DNA of 53,177 bases from an uncultured Eubacterium sp. (lineage in GTDB: Bacteria > Bacillota > Clostridia > Lachnospirales > Lachnospiraceae), in the NCBI GenBank assembly GCA_910577225.1, contig CAJTMV010000031.1, forward strand, positions 1-53,177. Direction: 5' to 3'. The position numbers and the translations under genes were made by a program. Positions 27,541 through 36,948 of the stretch are shown here, in pieces. The notes under the pieces are model-generated. The model was not told the DNA's origin. It did not search any database and worked only from the letters and a program-made list of their open reading frames with translations. The stretch's first letter is position 1, and each line of letters begins with the position of its first letter.

Positions 27541-29013
27541 ATGTTAAAGCAATGGAACGGTGCAGAAAAACCATCAGAAGAAGTATTAACAGCAAGGCTC
27601 CAGGCAGCCAGAGAAAAACTGGGAAGACAGCAGATGCAGTTAAAGGAAATGAAACTGCCAGTACTTGTTTTAGTGGAAGGCTGGGGCACATCCGGAAAAG
27701 GTTCTACTATCGGAAAAATTATCAAAGGTATCGATCCAAGATTTTTTAAAGTCGCTTCTATGGAAGAACCAACTGTGGAAGAATCCAGAAAACCTTTTTT
27801 GTATCGTCATTTTGTAAAAATACCAGAAGCAGGTAAATTCCAATTTCTGGATTCCGGATGGATGGACGAACTTGTTGAAGCAAAAGTACATCAGAATCTG
27901 GAAGCAGAAGATTATAAAAATCGAATTGACAGTATCAAAAGATTCGAACGGCAGCTTACAGATAACGGTTATCTGGTCATGAAATTTTTCCTTCATATCT
28001 CCAGAAAAGAGCAGAAAAAACGAATTGATAATCTGCAAAAAAACAAAGATGCCAAATGGCGGGTCAGCAAAAAAGATCTATGGCAAAATGCTCATTACGA
28101 TAAATGTCTGGATGTTTATGACAGCTATCTGGAAGATACCAATATGCCGTCGGCACCATGGTATATTATTGACGCCAAATCTAGAAAATGGACAGAACTG
28201 CAAATTTTAGAAACATTAACCCAGGGCATCGAAATTGCGTTAAATAATCATGCGCTGTCTGTTCCGTTGCTGCAAAACGTTTTTCCGCTTGTGCCAATGC
28301 CGAAATTATCTGACATTCCGCTGGATACGGCAACCATTGATGATGAAACGTATAAAATACAGTTAAAACAGCTGCAGCATCGTCTCGGCGAATTACATAA
28401 TCGATTGTACCGTAAAAAAGTTCCGGTAATCATTGCTTATGAAGGATGGGACGCTGCCGGAAAAGGAGGAAACATTAAACGACTCACAGAAGCTCTGGAT
28501 CCAAGAGGGTATGAGGTACATCCGATTGCAAGTCCGGAACCACATGAAAAAGCAAGACATTATTTATGGCGCTTTTGGAATCGGATGCCGAAAGACGGAC
28601 ACATTGCGATCTTCGATCGCACCTGGTACGGACGCGTTATGGTAGAACGTCTCGAGGGCTTTTGTAGTGAAAACGACTGGATGCGCGCATACAATGAAAT
28701 GAACGAATTCGAAAAAGAACTTTCGGACTGGGGCGCAGTAATTATCAAATTCTGGGTACAAATAGATAAAGATACGCAGCTGCAACGATTTACTGATCGA
28801 CAAAATACACCAGAAAAGCAGTGGAAGATTACAGATGAAGACTGGCGCAACCGGGAAAAATGGGATCAATATGAAGAAGCAGTTAACGAAATGATTCAAA
28901 AAACAAGCACTACCTATGCGCCGTGGTATATTTTGGAGTCTGTAAATAAGAAATATGCCAGAATCAAGGCTCTTCAGATCGTAGTAAATGCATTAGAAAA
29001 ATCATTAAAATAA
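27541..29013 (+). CDS. pap: Polyphosphate:AMP phosphotransferase (tandem PPK2)
   Basis: Cytosolic kinase (490 aa) that uses polyphosphate as phosphate donor, probably phosphorylating AMP to ADP. It is a two-domain PPK2 protein: domain 1 has a P-loop-like EGWGTSGKGS at residues 46-55, and domain 2 has EGWDAAGKGG at 301-310 plus the lid/Walker B region IAIFDRTWYGRVMVERLEGF. Domain 1 keeps the P-loop but diverges from the WDAAGKGG consensus; in known tandem-PPK2 enzymes the C-terminal domain is the active one. The start codon follows GAGAGGGCAG. It has a long, perfect terminator downstream. It links phosphate storage to nucleotide energy charge. Confidence 0.9.
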   Translation: MLKQWNGAEKPSEEVLTARLQAAREKLGRQQMQLKEMKLPVLVLVEGWGTSGKGSTIGKIIKGIDPRFFKVASMEEPTVEESRKPFLYRHFVKIPEAGKFQFLDSGWMDELVEAKVHQNLEAEDYKNRIDSIKRFERQLTDNGYLVMKFFLHISRKEQKKRIDNLQKNKDAKWRVSKKDLWQNAHYDKCLDVYDSYLEDTNMPSAPWYIIDAKSRKWTELQILETLTQGIEIALNNHALSVPLLQNVFPLVPMPKLSDIPLDTATIDDETYKIQLKQLQHRLGELHNRLYRKKVPVIIAYEGWDAAGKGGNIKRLTEALDPRGYEVHPIASPEPHEKARHYLWRFWNRMPKDGHIAIFDRTWYGRVMVERLEGFCSENDWMRAYNEMNEFEKELSDWGAVIIKFWVQIDKDTQLQRFTDRQNTPEKQWKITDEDWRNREKWDQYEEAVNEMIQKTSTTYAPWYILESVNKKYARIKALQIVVNALEKSLK

Positions 29014-29114
29014 ATTAATGAAAGAAATCATGCAAAATTTGCCAACAAAAAGGACAAAAAACTGATTTTCCAGGATATTTGATACACATTCGATACTAAA
29101 AAAATAAATTCAAC

Positions 29115-29158
29115 GAAAATGCAGGAGCTGTTATAGTTATAGCAGCTCCTGCATTTTC
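29115..29158. terminator. Long perfect bidirectional terminator after pap
   Basis: 16-bp perfect arms GAAAATGCAGGAGCTG and CAGCTCCTGCATTTTC around TTATAGTTATAG; T-rich on both strands. Confidence 0.85.
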
Positions 29159-30887
29159 AATAAAATACGTATCGAAATTCTTTGCATTCATTGAATCTTT
29201 TCTGCTTAATTTAATCAATTTTCTGCTTAATTATTTAACTTCTTCTCATTTTGTTGCGCAATTAAACATATCGGCAAAATCAAAATACGTATTTACGAAT
29301 TTTAAGAATATTGATATACGACCAGGTTTCTTTCTAAATATTATAGCGCAACAAATGCAAAGTGTAGAAAAGGGGTTTTGCGCAAAACCCCAGGCTATTT
29401 GTTCCTGCAGTCACTGCTGACACAGCTATATTCATTAACAGAAACGTATATATTCAAAACAATGATGAAATTCTATCTGACAATACCTTCCTTTTGCTAA
29501 TACTTTCATTGTCGGACGATTCGTTCGAATGTTTTAACCGGCCTGATAAACTATCGTTTTTTATAGAATCCTGTCAGCTGATTCTTTAAATTTTTTATTG
29601 CGCAACAGTTTTTCCTGTTCAACCACCTATTCTTTGCAGCTAAGAAATATTTTCAGGGTTCGCTTTCTATCTTACTTATGAACCGTACAGAAACAAATAT
29701 CATGAAAGAAAACCTGCAGAAAAACCTTATTTACATCGAAAATCTGTCTAAAACATCTCTCTGGAAAACACGAATCAAACAACGTCTGTTGTAGTATTGG
29801 CACTATCCGAAAAAATATTATATCAACGGCTGTGATTATCCCTCTTTCTGAATAACATGAACCCTCCGGCAGGAAGCTGCGAAGCGTCCCGTCATATGCA
29901 CAGATTTAGCTGAAATCGCTTATAAAGCGGTCTTCGCAGAAATTTACATTTATGTTTTTGAAATTTATTTGTCAATCTTTATTGGTACGACAATCCTCCA
30001 AACCGTTTTCAATCCTGGCCAATCGGGAACGGGAACCTGGCGGATACCTGTTCTCAGTCGGATATCCCAGAAAACACGGAAGACCACACTGCGACATCTG
30101 TGCCATACCGGGAATGAAATTTCTGGTATACAACATGCGATATACCATAACGGAATTTTTCTGATCATCCGGATCAGTGAAAGAGTATATGTAGCAATTT
30201 GGACAAAAGGATAACAGTTACCAAAAATCATATCCTGAGTATTAGAATACAACATCAGAATCCGCGTGGATGCCTGACTGCCCAAAATATGACCAGACGC
30301 TTCATGCTCCGGAAATACCGGCAGCGTACATACGCCCGAAAATGACTTTTCCGAACCTGAGCAGGCGCAGACATGGCGATCTGACAAAAAAATTCCTGCT
30401 GCAGATACATACAGAAGTCTGGTTTACATAACAATAAGTGAACGGTCTTACAACTCTGTCAGTCAGGTAAGCCATGAACCAGAACACATGAACACTAAAA
30501 ACATGAACGTACACGCTGAATATTTTCACGATATTAGTACTATATTTGTAAACGCGCGAACAACTGGTATGATCATGGCCGCAGGATGACATTTCTTCCA
30601 GAAAAAAGCACAAAAATCAGCTCCAGTGTGGCTGAGGTCCTAAAAAGTGCGCCGTCTGATGGAGCAATTCTTTCTAACGTTCTGTTTCTGATCTTTTCGA
30701 AAAATATCTGTCAGATATGCCAAACTGTCATATATATCCCGCTATCTCCTGTTTCGCAGACATTGTATTCATGCTGATCTGTCTCTGAAAACAGCCGTCC
30801 TGATTGTTCAGACACATCCTGCCATCGTCTGCGCCAAATACTTTCTGTTTTACGAACAGCTTTACGAGAATAAATAGCAAACATCCT

Positions 30888-31178
30888 CTATGAAGGACAC
30901 ACCGTATCTTCTGTATTTATCACCAATCTCAAAAAATCATTCTCAATGAAGCAGATCGAGATCCAGAGCGGCTTATACCAGTGAACCGTTTCCGTAAGAT
31001 CCGGTTCTGCTGTCTTCGCATGAAAATCATAGATTTCAGCATGTCCCGCAAGGCATCCATCGTCTGCTTCTGCAATTATCCCTGACAAAAACATTGGAAT
31101 ATATGCAGAAAGCGCAACAAAAATAAATAGTCTTATATATTTTGAACAACAATTATCCTTCGTTCCTTTTGTGATTAT
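30888..31178 (-). pseudogene. Possible remnant of a secreted-protein gene
   Basis: On the minus strand the frame ending at 30888 is open upstream beyond its first ATG (31094) and reads YIRLFIFVALSAYIP then MFLSGIIAEADD, which looks like a signal peptide followed by a plausible mature N-terminus for about 65 residues before a stop. No start codon sits at a sensible place relative to the AAAGGAACG near 31165, and no homologous continuation is evident in the next frames. It could be a decayed gene or chance. I do not recognise a family. Confidence 0.2.
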
Positions 31179-31442
31179 ATCCGTTGCTCAACGCGCAAAA
31201 CAACTTTTCTTTTGCGATTGTGCAAGCAAATAATTTGCGCAATTATTTTTTCCGAATGTTTACCTTTCTAATATTTTAAACAACGAAATAATCCAAAAAT
31301 GCGCAACTTGCATTTTACCATTGCCCGGCAAATACATTTGATCACGGGACACCTGAAACTTCTAACTATTCCGTCCAAATACAAACTATTTACCACATAT
31401 TCAAACAATACCTTTCTTCACTATTCTTTACAGGAAACTTAT

Positions 31443-31450
31443 GTTATACT
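31443..31450 (+). promoter_or_regulatory. Extended -10 promoter candidate for aroB
   Basis: TGTTATACT (extended -10, TG at 31442-31443 and TATACT at 31445-31450) without a good -35. The predicted transcript would have a ~220-nt leader. Confidence 0.35.
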
Positions 31451-31675
31451 AAATCGTGTCTGAAAATGCTTTTCGTGAAACGCATTTCCAAATTTGCGGA
31501 GCATTTTCCCCATTTGGTCACTATCATCCTGCATGACTCCCAGACGGGAGAGCAATCCTTTTCAAAGCAGGGCATACAGACAGCGAAAACGATGATTCAG
31601 ACACGCTCTGGGCTTATGATCTGTCTGATTTGCAAAAAAATCAGGCAAATCCAATAAAGAAAACGGGAGGTATCT

Positions 31676-32800
31676 ATGCATACATTTCATGTATCATTAA
31701 AAAAAGTCGTAGATGACAGTTACGACATCGAAACCGGCTATGAACTGGAACAAAAACTGGTCGAAGATATGAAAAACGGACTGATTGGAACTATTTCAAA
31801 TGTCGCCATTATTACGGATCACAACGTAAAAACCCTGCATGCAGAAAAAATTTTGACACTGTTAAAACAGGCCGGATTTCATGCAGATCTGTTTGTGTTT
31901 GAAGCTGGAGAAAAAAGCAAAACACGCCAGACAAAAGAAATCCTGGAAGATGCGATGCTTGCAAAAGGGTTCCGCAGAGATTGCTGCATCCTTGCCGTCG
32001 GCGGCGGTGTCGTGACAGATCTGGCAGGATTTATTGCCGGAACTTATGCAAGAGGGGTTCCATTTATCAATTATGCAACCACACTTCTTGCTGCCGCAGA
32101 CGCTTCTGTCGGCGGCAAAACCGCAGTGGATACGCCGCTTGCGACAAATCTGATCGGTTTGTTTTATCAGCCGAAAAAAGTATATCTTGACATTGCAGCC
32201 TGGAAAACGCTTCCGAAACGGCAGATTGCAAGCGGCCTTGCAGAAACGGTAAAGCATGCATGTCTTGCAGACCACGATTTTTTTGAATATCTGAAACAGC
32301 ATGTGGATGATATCTGGTCCTTTCATCCGGATGTATGCGAACATGTTGCGCAGGAAAACTGCCGTATCAAATACACGGTTGTAATGAAAGATGAGCGTGA
32401 AGCAGGACTGCGCGAAGTGCTAAATCTGGGACATACGGTGGGACGTGCAATTGAAACGGTCAGCGATTACCGGCTGCTTCATGGGGAAGCCGTATCCGTC
32501 GGACTGGCGGCAGAAGTAAATCTTTCTTATCAGTTGGGACATATGTCTCAGACAGAACGCGACGACGTGCTCTCGCTATTGGAAAGGTGCCAGCTTCCGG
32601 TTGCCATTCCTTCTTACATCGACAGAGAGGCGCTTGTCCAAAAATTATATACCGATAAAAAAGTAAAAAACGCAACGCTGCGCTTTGTTATTCAGCAGGG
32701 AATCGGCGGCATTGTAGAATTTTCAGACGGTGACTTTGCCGTACCGATAAAAGAAGAAACGATTCGTAAAATTATTATGGATATGCCAAAGGCGCCCTGA
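31676..32800 (+). CDS. aroB: 3-dehydroquinate synthase
   Basis: Second enzyme of the shikimate pathway, converting DAHP to 3-dehydroquinate using NAD+ and a divalent metal. 374 aa. The glycine-rich NAD site AVGGGVVTDLAGFIAGTYARG and the segment TLLAAADASVGGKTAVD are diagnostic, as is LNLGHTVGRAIE with a metal-ligand His followed by HGEAVSVGL. The start follows AACGGGAGG. No other aromatic pathway gene is adjacent, so it is a detached member. A terminator follows 21 bp after the stop. Confidence 0.95.
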   Translation: MHTFHVSLKKVVDDSYDIETGYELEQKLVEDMKNGLIGTISNVAIITDHNVKTLHAEKILTLLKQAGFHADLFVFEAGEKSKTRQTKEILEDAMLAKGFRRDCCILAVGGGVVTDLAGFIAGTYARGVPFINYATTLLAAADASVGGKTAVDTPLATNLIGLFYQPKKVYLDIAAWKTLPKRQIASGLAETVKHACLADHDFFEYLKQHVDDIWSFHPDVCEHVAQENCRIKYTVVMKDEREAGLREVLNLGHTVGRAIETVSDYRLLHGEAVSVGLAAEVNLSYQLGHMSQTERDDVLSLLERCQLPVAIPSYIDREALVQKLYTDKKVKNATLRFVIQQGIGGIVEFSDGDFAVPIKEETIRKIIMDMPKAP

Positions 32801-32820
32801 ACGCATCCAAAGCAATAGAA

Positions 32821-32857
32821 TATCCCTGACCAATGCATCCTTGTCAGGGATATTTTC
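32821..32857 (+). terminator. Intrinsic terminator after aroB
   Basis: TATCCCTGAC pairs with GTCAGGGATA around a 12-nt loop and is followed by TTTTC. Its symmetry means it may also act for the opposing integrase gene. Confidence 0.8.
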
Positions 32858-32951
32858 GCTGTTTCGGGATAGCTGAACGAAAACCAGACGTCTCCTATGA
32901 ACGTTACAATATGTATGTTAATTCGTATGATATTTCTCTTCCATCATCCGG

Positions 32952-33527
32952 CTACAGATTCATGGAATTATACAGGGCGTCTTTGTCATCCTGACATATG
33001 GATAAATATCGCTTTGTAATTTCTATGCTTGAATGATTATAAATGTTCATAATCAGCGCTGTCGGCGTTCCCTTTTTCCATGCATGATAACCAAACGTTT
33101 TTCGCAATGAGTGACAACTGATATTTCCTTCCACATGACTGGCCTGCGCTGCTTCCTTAATGACATGATAGGCACGATTTCTGGATAGACACTGGTATCC
33201 GCTCTTCCCGCTGCTAAATATATATTCGTCGCTTCGTTTAAATGGCTTATTCCGTTTTAGCAGCTTAAAAGCCGTAATACAGCTGGAATTTAGCGCGATA
33301 ACCGCATGTTTTTTTGTCTTTTGCTCATAAATATCAATATGGTTTTTATATCTGCGTGTCTGCGTATCATATACATCCTGCCATTTCAGACTCAAAAGAT
33401 CGCTGATTCGAAGCGCGGTATTGATTCCAATCACAAATAATGTATAATCGCGGTAATCCTTTTTCGTTAAATAGTACTCTTTCATTTTTTCTATTTCCTC
33501 TTTTGTGCGAATTGGTGATGTTACCAT
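32952..33527 (-). CDS. Small tyrosine recombinase/integrase, catalytic domain only
   Basis: 191-aa site-specific recombinase. The full catalytic set is visible: Arg40 (NTALRISDLLSLKW), a Lys around residue 70 (EQKTKKHA), His139 and Arg142 (CHSLRKTFGYH), His165 (YNHSS) and nucleophile Tyr174 (ITKRYLSI). The N-terminal SAM-like core-binding domain of XerC/phage integrases is missing; this short form is common in Clostridia, where some members invert promoters. The start on the complementary strand at 33527 is preceded by AAAGGAGG. No phage or element genes and no obvious inverted repeats were found beside it. Confidence 0.88.
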   Translation of the reverse strand: MVTSPIRTKEEIEKMKEYYLTKKDYRDYTLFVIGINTALRISDLLSLKWQDVYDTQTRRYKNHIDIYEQKTKKHAVIALNSSCITAFKLLKRNKPFKRSDEYIFSSGKSGYQCLSRNRAYHVIKEAAQASHVEGNISCHSLRKTFGYHAWKKGTPTALIMNIYNHSSIEITKRYLSICQDDKDALYNSMNL

Positions 33528-33891
33528 CTGATAGTTCCTCCTTTGTATTCATACATATTTCATAGATTCATACCCGAATTTCCCAAAACAGTCCGTGCGG
33601 ATCACACGGAAAGAAAAACAACATTCGTCAAATGCGACATAAAAAGTAATTCTTATGTAACTGTATAGTAACTTCGATTTTCAATTTATTCAATAGATCG
33701 AATCTGTTATTATTTATTCTGCCGTTCCTTATGGGATTCTAAAATAAGTATGAAGATTTACTTAAACATGCAAAATCGACGGCAGAAACGTTGGCAGTCT
33801 GATGATTTTATGTTATACTTCTCATGAACGAAAAATAAAACGGCCTGTACCTGTTTATATTTCTTAAGAAAGAGAGGCTTATCGATACTTT
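33528..33891. other. Divergent intergenic region between integrase and AI-2E transporter gene
   Basis: 364 bp with the integrase ribosome site at its left end and a strong promoter for the AI-2E gene at 33791-33819. The middle is AT-rich; I see no inverted repeats that would mark an invertible promoter. Confidence 0.5.
33791..33819 (+). promoter_or_regulatory. Promoter of the AI-2E transporter / SDR operon
   Basis: TTGGCA at 33791-33796 and TATACT at 33814-33819 with an exact 17-nt spacer and an extended -10 TG. Confidence 0.7.
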
Positions 33892-35037
33892 ATGAAGCAA
33901 TCCGTAAAATATTTAAAAATTTTATGTAATCTGGCAGCATTTATTCTGATTTTATTCTGTCTGATCTTTATCTTACCTAAAATTATTGTATTTTTTATGC
34001 CTTTTGTAATTGGATTTTTATTGTCTCTAATTGCGAATCCGTTGGTGCGATTTTTAGAAAAAAAACTGAAAATCAAACGAAAATACGGAACATTTTTAAC
34101 GATCGTACTGGTCATCGCCCTGATCGTCTTTGCATGTTATGGCACAGGCGTACTACTGGCGGTGGGCATACGCGGATTTATGGAATATCTTCCGACCATG
34201 TCCGAAAATGCCGGTATAGAACTGGCCGCCGCTTTTGAAAAATTACAGTCTCTGCTGCACAAAATACCGGCGTTTGCAAATCTGAATGTCAAAGAGCTCA
34301 GTATTGTTTTGCAGGATACGCTTGGAAGTCTGGTCAGCGATTACAAGGAACCGACATTTTCGGCTATCAGCGGATTTGCCACCAGTATTCCGGATATTTT
34401 AGTCAGTGTCATTATGGGACTGTTGGCAACTTATTTTTTTATCGCAGACAGAGATCGCGTCATTGCCGCATGCAGGCGTCATATTCCTGCCTCCGTTCAT
34501 GAAAAAAGCCGGCTGATCTATGATCATATGCTGCGCGCGGTGGGCGGATATTTCAAAGCGCAGTTTAAAATCATGATTGTCATTTACATTGTAATTATGA
34601 TCGGGCTTATGATTCTCGGCGTCAATTACGCATGGCTGATCGGCTTTGGCATCGCCTTTTTGGATATGCTGCCTGTGTTTGGAACCGGCACGGTTTTAAT
34701 TCCATGGGCTGTTGTAAAAATATTCTCAGGAAATATCGCGACTGCTGTCGGAATGATGATTTTATATGCGGTATCTCTGGTCGTACACCAGCTGATTCAG
34801 CCAAAATTAGTCGGTGAATCGGTAGGACTGGATCCTTTTACCACACTATTTTTTATGTTTATCGGATATAAAATCAAAGGTGTCATCGGTATGATACTTG
34901 CCATACCAATCGGAATGATTGTAACTACCTTCTATCATGGCGGCGCTTTTGATCATCTGATCTGGTGTATAACAGAAATCGTGAACGATATTCGGGAATT
35001 TTGTAAAATTGACCATCAAAAAAAGGAGAAGTTATGA
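33892..35037 (+). CDS. AI-2E family transporter
   Basis: Membrane protein of 381 aa with about eight helices, belonging to the AI-2 exporter-like (YtvI/PerM) family. Features are the N-terminal helices (ILFCLIFILPKIIVFFMPF), the long extracytoplasmic/amphipathic middle (about residues 95-150), and the conserved C-terminal part GFGIAFLDMLPVFGTGTVLIPWA, then LIQPKLVGESVGLDPFTTL. Members export various solutes or ions; the true substrate is rarely autoinducer-2. Its stop overlaps the start of the SDR gene (ATGA), so both are translated together. Confidence 0.88.
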   Translation: MKQSVKYLKILCNLAAFILILFCLIFILPKIIVFFMPFVIGFLLSLIANPLVRFLEKKLKIKRKYGTFLTIVLVIALIVFACYGTGVLLAVGIRGFMEYLPTMSENAGIELAAAFEKLQSLLHKIPAFANLNVKELSIVLQDTLGSLVSDYKEPTFSAISGFATSIPDILVSVIMGLLATYFFIADRDRVIAACRRHIPASVHEKSRLIYDHMLRAVGGYFKAQFKIMIVIYIVIMIGLMILGVNYAWLIGFGIAFLDMLPVFGTGTVLIPWAVVKIFSGNIATAVGMMILYAVSLVVHQLIQPKLVGESVGLDPFTTLFFMFIGYKIKGVIGMILAIPIGMIVTTFYHGGAFDHLIWCITEIVNDIREFCKIDHQKKEKL

Positions 35038-35798
35038 AAAAATACGCAGTTATTACCGGAGCAAGTTCCGGTATCGGAGCAGCATTTGCAAAAAAACTGG
35101 CCGGTCAGGGATATTCTTTGATTCTGATCGCACGCAGAAAGCCCTGTCTGGAAAAACTGGCCAGACAGCTTTCTGCGGAATGCGAAATACTTCCCGCTGA
35201 TCTGACCAAACCAGAAGATTGCAGGCGTGTATATCAATCGATCGCAGACAAGCCGATTGAAATCTTCATTAATAATGCCGGAATGGGGGACTGCGGTCCG
35301 TTTCTTGTCGGCGATCTGGATAAAGAATTACAGATGATCAGCCTGAACATACGCGCCCTGCATTATTTTACGAAAAAAATACTTCGGAACATGCAAAAAG
35401 CGGATCATGGATACCTTTTAAACGTTGCCTCGAGTGCCGGACTGATTCCGGCGGGACCATACATGGCGGCTTATTACGCTACCAAGTCATATGTAACGAG
35501 TCTGACAAGAGCAATCGCAGAAGAGCTGTCCGAATGTCACAGCCATGTTTACGTCGGGTGCCTTTGCCCCGGTCCGGTAGATACAGAATTTAACCGTATT
35601 GCCAATGTAGAATTTCGTCTAAAAGGCATCAGCGCAAGCTCCTGCGTTTCCTATGCCCTGAAACAAATGCAAAAGCGTCAGATCGTTATTGTACCTACAT
35701 TTTATATGAAAAGCGCTGTTTTCTTTGGCCGGTTTCTCCCACAGTCGTTTTATATCCGGCTGGTATCCCGCCAGCAAAAGAAAAAAATTTATTTATAA
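35034..35798 (+). CDS. SDR family NAD(P)-dependent oxidoreductase
   Basis: Classical short-chain dehydrogenase/reductase (254 aa). The cofactor-binding TGASSGIG lies at residues 8-15 and NNAG at 80-83. The active site shows Ser133/134 and the YxxxK motif Y147 to K151 (YYATKSY), with PG at CPGPVDTEF. It is similar to the DltE/YqjQ-like group that often has a C-terminal hydrophobic tail; here the end is basic (RQQKKK). The start ATG 35034 overlaps the AI-2E stop and has AAAAGGAG upstream. The substrate is unknown. Confidence 0.9.
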   Translation: MKKYAVITGASSGIGAAFAKKLAGQGYSLILIARRKPCLEKLARQLSAECEILPADLTKPEDCRRVYQSIADKPIEIFINNAGMGDCGPFLVGDLDKELQMISLNIRALHYFTKKILRNMQKADHGYLLNVASSAGLIPAGPYMAAYYATKSYVTSLTRAIAEELSECHSHVYVGCLCPGPVDTEFNRIANVEFRLKGISASSCVSYALKQMQKRQIVIVPTFYMKSAVFFGRFLPQSFYIRLVSRQQKKKIYL

Positions 35799-35849
35799 TC
35801 TCTGTGGAATTCGCATATATATGAACTAAAACATGATTGCGACACATCC

Positions 35850-36680
35850 ATGAAACAGAAATTATTCAAAACATTCCTGGCAGTTTGTATACTTACAACC
35901 GCATTTTTCTCCGGACGTACGGCTGCGTCCGGAATCAGCCAGTGGAAGAGCACTTATGCAATTCTCCCTCAGGCAGATAACTGGGGACTTGGTTTTTCAA
36001 AAAGCGGTTCCCAACAGCAGCCTACAGGCAATGTTACAGCAGAAGAACTCCAAAAACATAACGCCTATTACCTTGGAAATAAGAACGAAAAAGTCATTTA
36101 TCTGACCTTTGACTGCGGGTACGAAAACGGCAATACACAGCCGATTTTAAAAGCCTTGAAAAAACACCAGGCAAAAGGAACCTTTTTTGTCGTCGGCCAT
36201 TTTCTCGAATCCAGTCCCGATCTGGTAAAACAAATGATTGCAGAAGGCCATGCGGTCGGCAACCATACCTATCATCATCCGGATATGTCATCCATCTCAA
36301 CCAAAGAATCCTTTCAAAAAGAACTGGATGACACTGCCGCTTTATTTCAGCAGATTACAGGCCAGGAAATGACAAAATATTACCGTCCTCCGCAGGGGAA
36401 ATACAGTGCCGTAAATCTGAAAATGGCAAAAGAGCTTGGATATCATACGTTTTTCTGGTCTCTTGCTTATGTCGACTGGTATGAAGACCGGCAGCCTTCT
36501 CATGAAGAAGCGTTTGAAAAACTAACCGGCCGCATACACCCAGGCGCCATTGTCCTTTTACACAGTACCTCCAAAACCAACGGAGAAATTTTAGACGAAC
36601 TGCTGACAAAATGGGAAGGAATGGGATATTCGTTCCAGCCATTATCCTATTTAATACAAAATAGCGAACATGATCAGTAG
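35850..36680 (+). CDS. pdaA: Polysaccharide deacetylase, PdaA-like (muramic delta-lactam)
   Basis: Exported deacetylase (276 aa) resembling PdaA, which removes N-acetyl from muramic acid to prepare delta-lactam in spore cortex. A signal peptide or anchor (about residues 5-25) is followed by the NodB domain: TFDCGYENG at 86-94, metal-binding His139 and His143 (NHTYHHPD), RPPQG near 179-183, WSLAYVDW, and LLHSTS with His238. The first motif reads FDCG instead of the usual FDNG. Presence would fit a spore-forming ancestry. It is 51 bp after the SDR gene and is followed by a terminator. Confidence 0.88.
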   Translation: MKQKLFKTFLAVCILTTAFFSGRTAASGISQWKSTYAILPQADNWGLGFSKSGSQQQPTGNVTAEELQKHNAYYLGNKNEKVIYLTFDCGYENGNTQPILKALKKHQAKGTFFVVGHFLESSPDLVKQMIAEGHAVGNHTYHHPDMSSISTKESFQKELDDTAALFQQITGQEMTKYYRPPQGKYSAVNLKMAKELGYHTFFWSLAYVDWYEDRQPSHEEAFEKLTGRIHPGAIVLLHSTSKTNGEILDELLTKWEGMGYSFQPLSYLIQNSEHDQ

Positions 36681-36781
36681 AATTTGCAGGAAATTCGTCA
36701 TAATTTTATTATAATGAATAATTTTATGCATTATTTTCCATTTGATCGGTCGCTGGTTCTTACATAAAACAAAATCGTTTC

Positions 36782-36847
36782 ATCCTGAAAATATATGGGT
36801 TCGGAAAGCTCCATACAGACTGCCCATTGTTTTCAGGATCTTTTTTT
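36782..36847 (+). terminator. Terminator between pdaA and the ECF operon
   Basis: ATCCTGAAAA pairs with TTTTCAGGAT; ATGGG/CCCAT inside extends the stem. A run of seven T follows. Confidence 0.75.
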
Positions 36848-36866
36848 GAAAAAATTTGAAAAAATA

Positions 36867-36891
36867 TGTAACGAAACGGTGTCAAATCGAA
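36867..36891 (+). promoter_or_regulatory. Possible ECF-type promoter of the sigma/anti-sigma operon
   Basis: TGTAAC (36867-36872) followed after 15 nt by CGAA (36888-36891) resembles the TGAAAC-N16-CGTC pattern of Firmicute ECF sigma factors, which would mean autoregulation. Confidence 0.35.
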
Positions 36892-36948
36892 TTTATATAT
36901 CAAAGAGTGTTATTTAGAATCCCAGTCTGCAGAAGGAGGTGATACCCA

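Larger units (their letters stand above)
29014..31675. other. 2.66-kb gene desert with TTGCGCAA motif clusters
   Basis: No intact gene on either strand, although base composition in 29.6-31.1 kb is close to coding DNA. The exact octamer TTGCGCAA occurs at 29254, 29378, 29598 and 31235, with further GCGCAA cores near 29346, 31112, 31192 and 31301, i.e. clustered at both edges of the GC-richer core. 29372-29391 is a perfect 20-bp palindrome (GGGGTTTTGCGCAAAACCCC). Short open frames on the minus strand (29965-30387 and 30888-31094) might be remnants of a decayed gene. Confidence 0.55.

Noticed and set aside
29952..30214. Plus-strand small open frames in the desert
   Set aside because: No ribosome site, no recognisable domain, and two overlapping frames of similar length suggest chance.
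31451..31675. Upstream 63-aa frame or T-box leader before aroB
   Set aside because: No ribosome site for the frame and no T-box signature; small hairpins only.
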